Source: Kitasatospora sp. NBC_00315 (GTDB taxonomy: Bacteria; Actinomycetota; Actinomycetes; Streptomycetales; Streptomycetaceae). From it: DNA of 64,000 nucleotides. The notes beneath the pieces were generated by a model. It was given only the letters and a program-made list of their open reading frames with translations, was not told where the DNA came from and ran no database searches. Below, in pieces: positions 61,712 to 64,000 of the stretch (position 1 is its first letter; each line of letters opens with the position of its first letter). The position numbers and the translations under genes are program-made. The DNA is taken from assembly GCF_041435095.1 (NCBI RefSeq), contig NZ_CP108025.1, forward strand, positions 3,472,001-3,536,000, written 5' to 3'.

Positions 61712-62119
61712 ATCGCGGGGCAGTGGAGCCGGGCGGGGGTCGGGTCGGAGCGGCGGCCGGGCGCCGGGAGTCGAGGCCGGGCGGCCAGCCGCCGGGAGCC
61801 GAGGCCAGCGCCTGGGAGCAGCGACTGGGATCCGGCGTGGGCACCGGCTGTTCACCTTGTATTGGCAGGAGGATTTTCGACAGAGCCTGTACTGTGGAGG
61901 CGTACCCGCATCTACGCGCGTATAGATACACCCATGATCACTGATACATCCGCAACATCTGCCTGAAGCAGAGTTGGCGCGACCGCTCGGCGGCCGCGGC
62001 CCGCAGCACCCATGCCGGGCCCGGTATCTACCCCGGTCGACGCGCGAGAGGACGACTCTCGGCGCCGTCGGGGCCACCCACACCCCTGCCGCGCTACCAG
62101 GCAGCAGGAAGGACCGACC

Positions 62120-63568
62120 GTGACGGCGCGCCGAACGGTCGACCGCACCCCCGCCCACACCCCGGCCCCCGCACCCGCGCGCGTCGGCTACGGAACGCTG
62201 CTGCGCACCCCCGGTGCCCGGACGTTCCTCGTTCCCGCCTTCGTCGCCCGCCTGCCGTTCGCCATGCTGAGCCTGGGCATCGTGCTGCTGGTCTTCGACA
62301 CCCACGGTTCGTACGGCACCGCGGGCGCCGTCGCGGCCGTCTCCGCCGTCGCGCAGGCCTTCATCGGCCCGCAGACCGGACGACTGGCCGACCGCTACGG
62401 CCAGTCCGCGGTCCTGCTGCCGAGCGTCCTCGTGCACGCCGTCTCGGTCGGCGCGCTGATCGCGCTCGCCCTCGGACACGCGCCGGTCTGGTCGCTCTTC
62501 CTCGCCGCGGCGCCGGCCGGCGCCAGCGTGCCGCAGATCGGCGCCATGGTGCGGGCCCGCTGGGTCGCCAAGCTCGCCGACTCCTCCCCCGGCACGCTGA
62601 ACACCGCGTTCGCCTTCGAGTCCGTGACGGACGAGTTCACCTTCGTGATCGGCCCGGTGCTCGCCACCGCCCTGGCCACCGGGATCTCCCCCGCCGCCGC
62701 GCTCGTCGCCGAGGCCGCGCTGACCGTGGTCGGAGGGCTCGCCTTCGCCGCCCGGCGCGGCACCGCGCCCGCCCGCCACCCGCACGTCCCGGGCGTCCGG
62801 CGGGCGTCCGCGCTCGCCTCGCCGGGCGTGCGGCTGCTGGCCGGCGCGTTCCTCGGCGTGGGCACCGTCTTCGGCGCCATGCAGGTCTCGGTCACCGCCT
62901 TCACCGAAGCGGCCGGACGGCCCGGGGCCAGCGGAACCGTGTACGGCGTCTTCGCGGGCGGCTCGATGCTCGCCGGCGTGCTCTACGGCATGATCGCCTG
63001 GCGCCGCCCGGCCCGGCAGCGGCTGCTCGCCGGCTACACCCTGCTGGTGCTCGGCTGCTCCACCCTGTGGGCGATGCCCGACCTGACCACGCTCTCCCTC
63101 GCCGGGCTGGTCTGCGGACTCGCCATCGCCCCGACCCTGATCACCGGCTACACGCTGGTCGAGACGCTGGTCTCGGACGGCGCGAAGACCGAGGCCTTCA
63201 CCTGGCTGACCGGTGCCATCGGGCTCGGCCTCGCCGCCGGCTCCACGGTGGCCGGGCAGCTGATCGACGGCCACGGCCCGTCGGCCGGGTTCCTGGTACC
63301 GGTGGCGGGCGCCGGGGCGGGGCTGCTCGCCCTGGTGGTCCTTCGACGACTGCTGGTGGCGCCGAGCGCTCCCGGCACGCCCCCGGCCGCCGGTGCGGAG
63401 GTGAGCACGCGGGCCGCTGTTCCGGCAGCGGGCACCCGGGTCACCGTCGCGGCGGCGACCGCACCCGCCGACGGCGGACGGACCGGGCCGGAGGCCGGCG
63501 CCCCGATGTCCCGGGGCGGGGAGAGGGGCGGCACCCCGGGCCGGCTCGTCGGGGCCTCGAAGGGCTGA
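62120..63568 (+). CDS. MFS transporter
   Basis: A 482-residue, 12-helix major facilitator. The loop between helices 2 and 3 carries the MFS motif A variant GPQTGRLADRYGQSAVLL. Helix-rich halves follow (AMLSLGIVLLVFDTHGSYGTAGAVAAVSAVAQAF, then AGAFLGVGTVFGAMQVSVTAF). The last 60 residues are disordered and Ala/Gly/Pro-rich. GTG 62120 has AAGGA 7 bases upstream. No regulator is adjacent. It is probably an efflux protein; the substrate is unknown. Confidence 0.9.
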   Translation: MTARRTVDRTPAHTPAPAPARVGYGTLLRTPGARTFLVPAFVARLPFAMLSLGIVLLVFDTHGSYGTAGAVAAVSAVAQAFIGPQTGRLADRYGQSAVLLPSVLVHAVSVGALIALALGHAPVWSLFLAAAPAGASVPQIGAMVRARWVAKLADSSPGTLNTAFAFESVTDEFTFVIGPVLATALATGISPAAALVAEAALTVVGGLAFAARRGTAPARHPHVPGVRRASALASPGVRLLAGAFLGVGTVFGAMQVSVTAFTEAAGRPGASGTVYGVFAGGSMLAGVLYGMIAWRRPARQRLLAGYTLLVLGCSTLWAMPDLTTLSLAGLVCGLAIAPTLITGYTLVETLVSDGAKTEAFTWLTGAIGLGLAAGSTVAGQLIDGHGPSAGFLVPVAGAGAGLLALVVLRRLLVAPSAPGTPPAAGAEVSTRAAVPAAGTRVTVAAATAPADGGRTGPEAGAPMSRGGERGGTPGRLVGASKG

Positions 63569-63651
63569 GGCCGGTGGCCCCGCGCCGCCGGTGGTATCTC
63601 ACACCTGCGGCGCTGGACTGATCAGGCGGAATGCCGCATCATTGAACATCG

Positions 63652-63678
63652 TTAGCACTCATTAGGCGAGAGTGCCAG
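63652..63678. promoter_or_regulatory. CIRCE element (HrcA operator)
   Basis: TTAGCACTC (63652-63660), a 9-base spacer, then GAGTGCCAG (63670-63678). The left arm is identical to the CIRCE consensus TTAGCACTC-N9-GAGTGCTAA; the right arm matches 7 of 9. TTGAAC at 63642 may be a -35 just upstream. Confidence 0.8.
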
Positions 63679-63701
63679 GGGGAAGTGCAGGAGGAAGACA
63701 A

Positions 63702-64000
63702 GTGCCCACGTACCAGTACCAGTGCACCGAGTGCGGGAACGGCCTGGAGGCGGTGCAGAAGTTCACCGACGACGCGCTGACCACGTGCCCCGACTGCGAG
63801 GGACGGCTCCGCAAGGTCTTCTCGGCCGTGGGTGTGGTGTTCAAGGGCTCCGGCTTCTACCGGACGGACAGCCGCTCCTCCTCCAGCAGCTCGGTGGGCT
63901 CGGCCTCCGCGGCCGGTTCGTCCGGTTCGACCGGCAGCGGCTCGGCGGGCACCGGCTCGACCGCCGGCTCGTCCTCCGGCAGCGGCTCGACGACCTCCGC
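63702..64000 (+). CDS. FmdB-type zinc-ribbon protein, 3'-truncated by window edge
   Basis: The first 99 residues are visible. The zinc ribbon has Cys8-x2-Cys11 (QYQCTEC) and Cys29-x2-Cys32 (TTCPDC), followed by LRKVFSAVGVVFKGSGFYRTDSR, which is the FmdB/CxxC_CxxC_SSSS family core. A Ser/Gly/Thr-rich tail then begins and runs off the window. GTG 63702 has GGAGG 7 bases upstream. The name comes from a putative formamidase regulator, but the true role is unknown. A CIRCE operator 23 bases upstream suggests control by the heat-shock repressor HrcA. Confidence 0.93.
   Translation, partial: MPTYQYQCTECGNGLEAVQKFTDDALTTCPDCEGRLRKVFSAVGVVFKGSGFYRTDSRSSSSSSVGSASAAGSSGSTGSGSAGTGSTAGSSSGSGSTTS

Noticed and set aside
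61723..61966. Small frames in the gap between antiporter and MFS genes
   Set aside because: Low-complexity Arg/Gly sequence without a ribosome site or a plausible start; the AT-rich part looks like a promoter zone.

Overview
The window is dense, very GC-rich actinobacterial chromosome. The gene set (tam/tamR, a protein O-mannosyltransferase, SepX, an LAxTG sortase-E substrate, type VII secretion proteins, several genes with apparently leaderless promoters) points to Streptomyces or the closely related Kitasatospora. Most of it reads as conserved core chromosome. The accessory-looking parts are the type VII block at about 8.4-15.2 kb, the repetitive surface-protein gene at 44.8-48.8 kb, and several short tandem-repeat arrays between genes.

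Layout. 0-1.6 kb: 3' part of a fatty-acid desaturase followed by a TetR regulator. 1.7-3.2 kb: divergent tam/tamR with two 18-bp operators. 3.3-6.6 kb: galE flanked by two LuxR-type regulators, one with a long insertion in its receiver and one with a receiver lacking the phospho-acceptor Asp. 6.8-8.2 kb: tRNA-Thr, then an HxlR regulator divergent from a flavodoxin-type oxidoreductase. 8.4-15.2 kb (all minus): a P-loop NTPase, a small unknown protein, mycosin (MycP), a WXG-type Gly-rich protein with a YxxxD tail, and a second ESX-like protein; no EccB/C/D/E is visible. 15.8-17.8 kb: FUSC-type membrane protein.

17.8-25.8 kb (minus): housekeeping run of ABC-F ATPase, ispE, rsmA/ksgA, TatD-family DNase, metG, a zinc-ribbon protein and rsmI, several with overlapping start and stop codons. 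25.9-37.7 kb: pmt, a MecA_N-type penicillin-binding protein, a GT87-like membrane glycosyltransferase, an APC permease, a serine/threonine dehydratase-like enzyme, a PBP2 plus SEDS (FtsW/RodA) pair overlapping by one base, and a glycine-rich DUF1269-like protein. 38-43 kb: a two-gene ABC transporter, a VWA-domain protein with a secreted partner, and an LAxTG cell-wall protein. 43.1-44.6 kb: EamA transporter and MarR regulator sharing a compact divergent promoter with two palindromes.

44.7-49.5 kb: a 1355-residue secreted protein ending in three DTR-type repeats, a relic of the same domain, and tRNA-Ala. 49.6-55.2 kb (minus): galU, moeA/glp, moaC, mogA, a RimJ-type acetyltransferase (probable CTG start) and sepX. 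This arrangement links molybdopterin-type genes with the SepX/GlpR-Glp cell-division proteins. 55.2-64 kb: degenerate GGDEF protein, 5-formyl-THF cyclo-ligase, penicillin-acylase-family protein, a seven-unit 53/54-bp tandem array, a cation/proton antiporter, an MFS transporter, and the start of an FmdB-type zinc-ribbon gene preceded by a CIRCE (HrcA) operator.

No integrase, transposase, CRISPR array or biosynthetic cluster was seen. The best leads are the 54-bp array, the CIRCE element before fmdB, the orphan type VII block with its compositionally odd mycP, the sepX/glp locus, and the overlapping regulatory sites of the divergent pairs.
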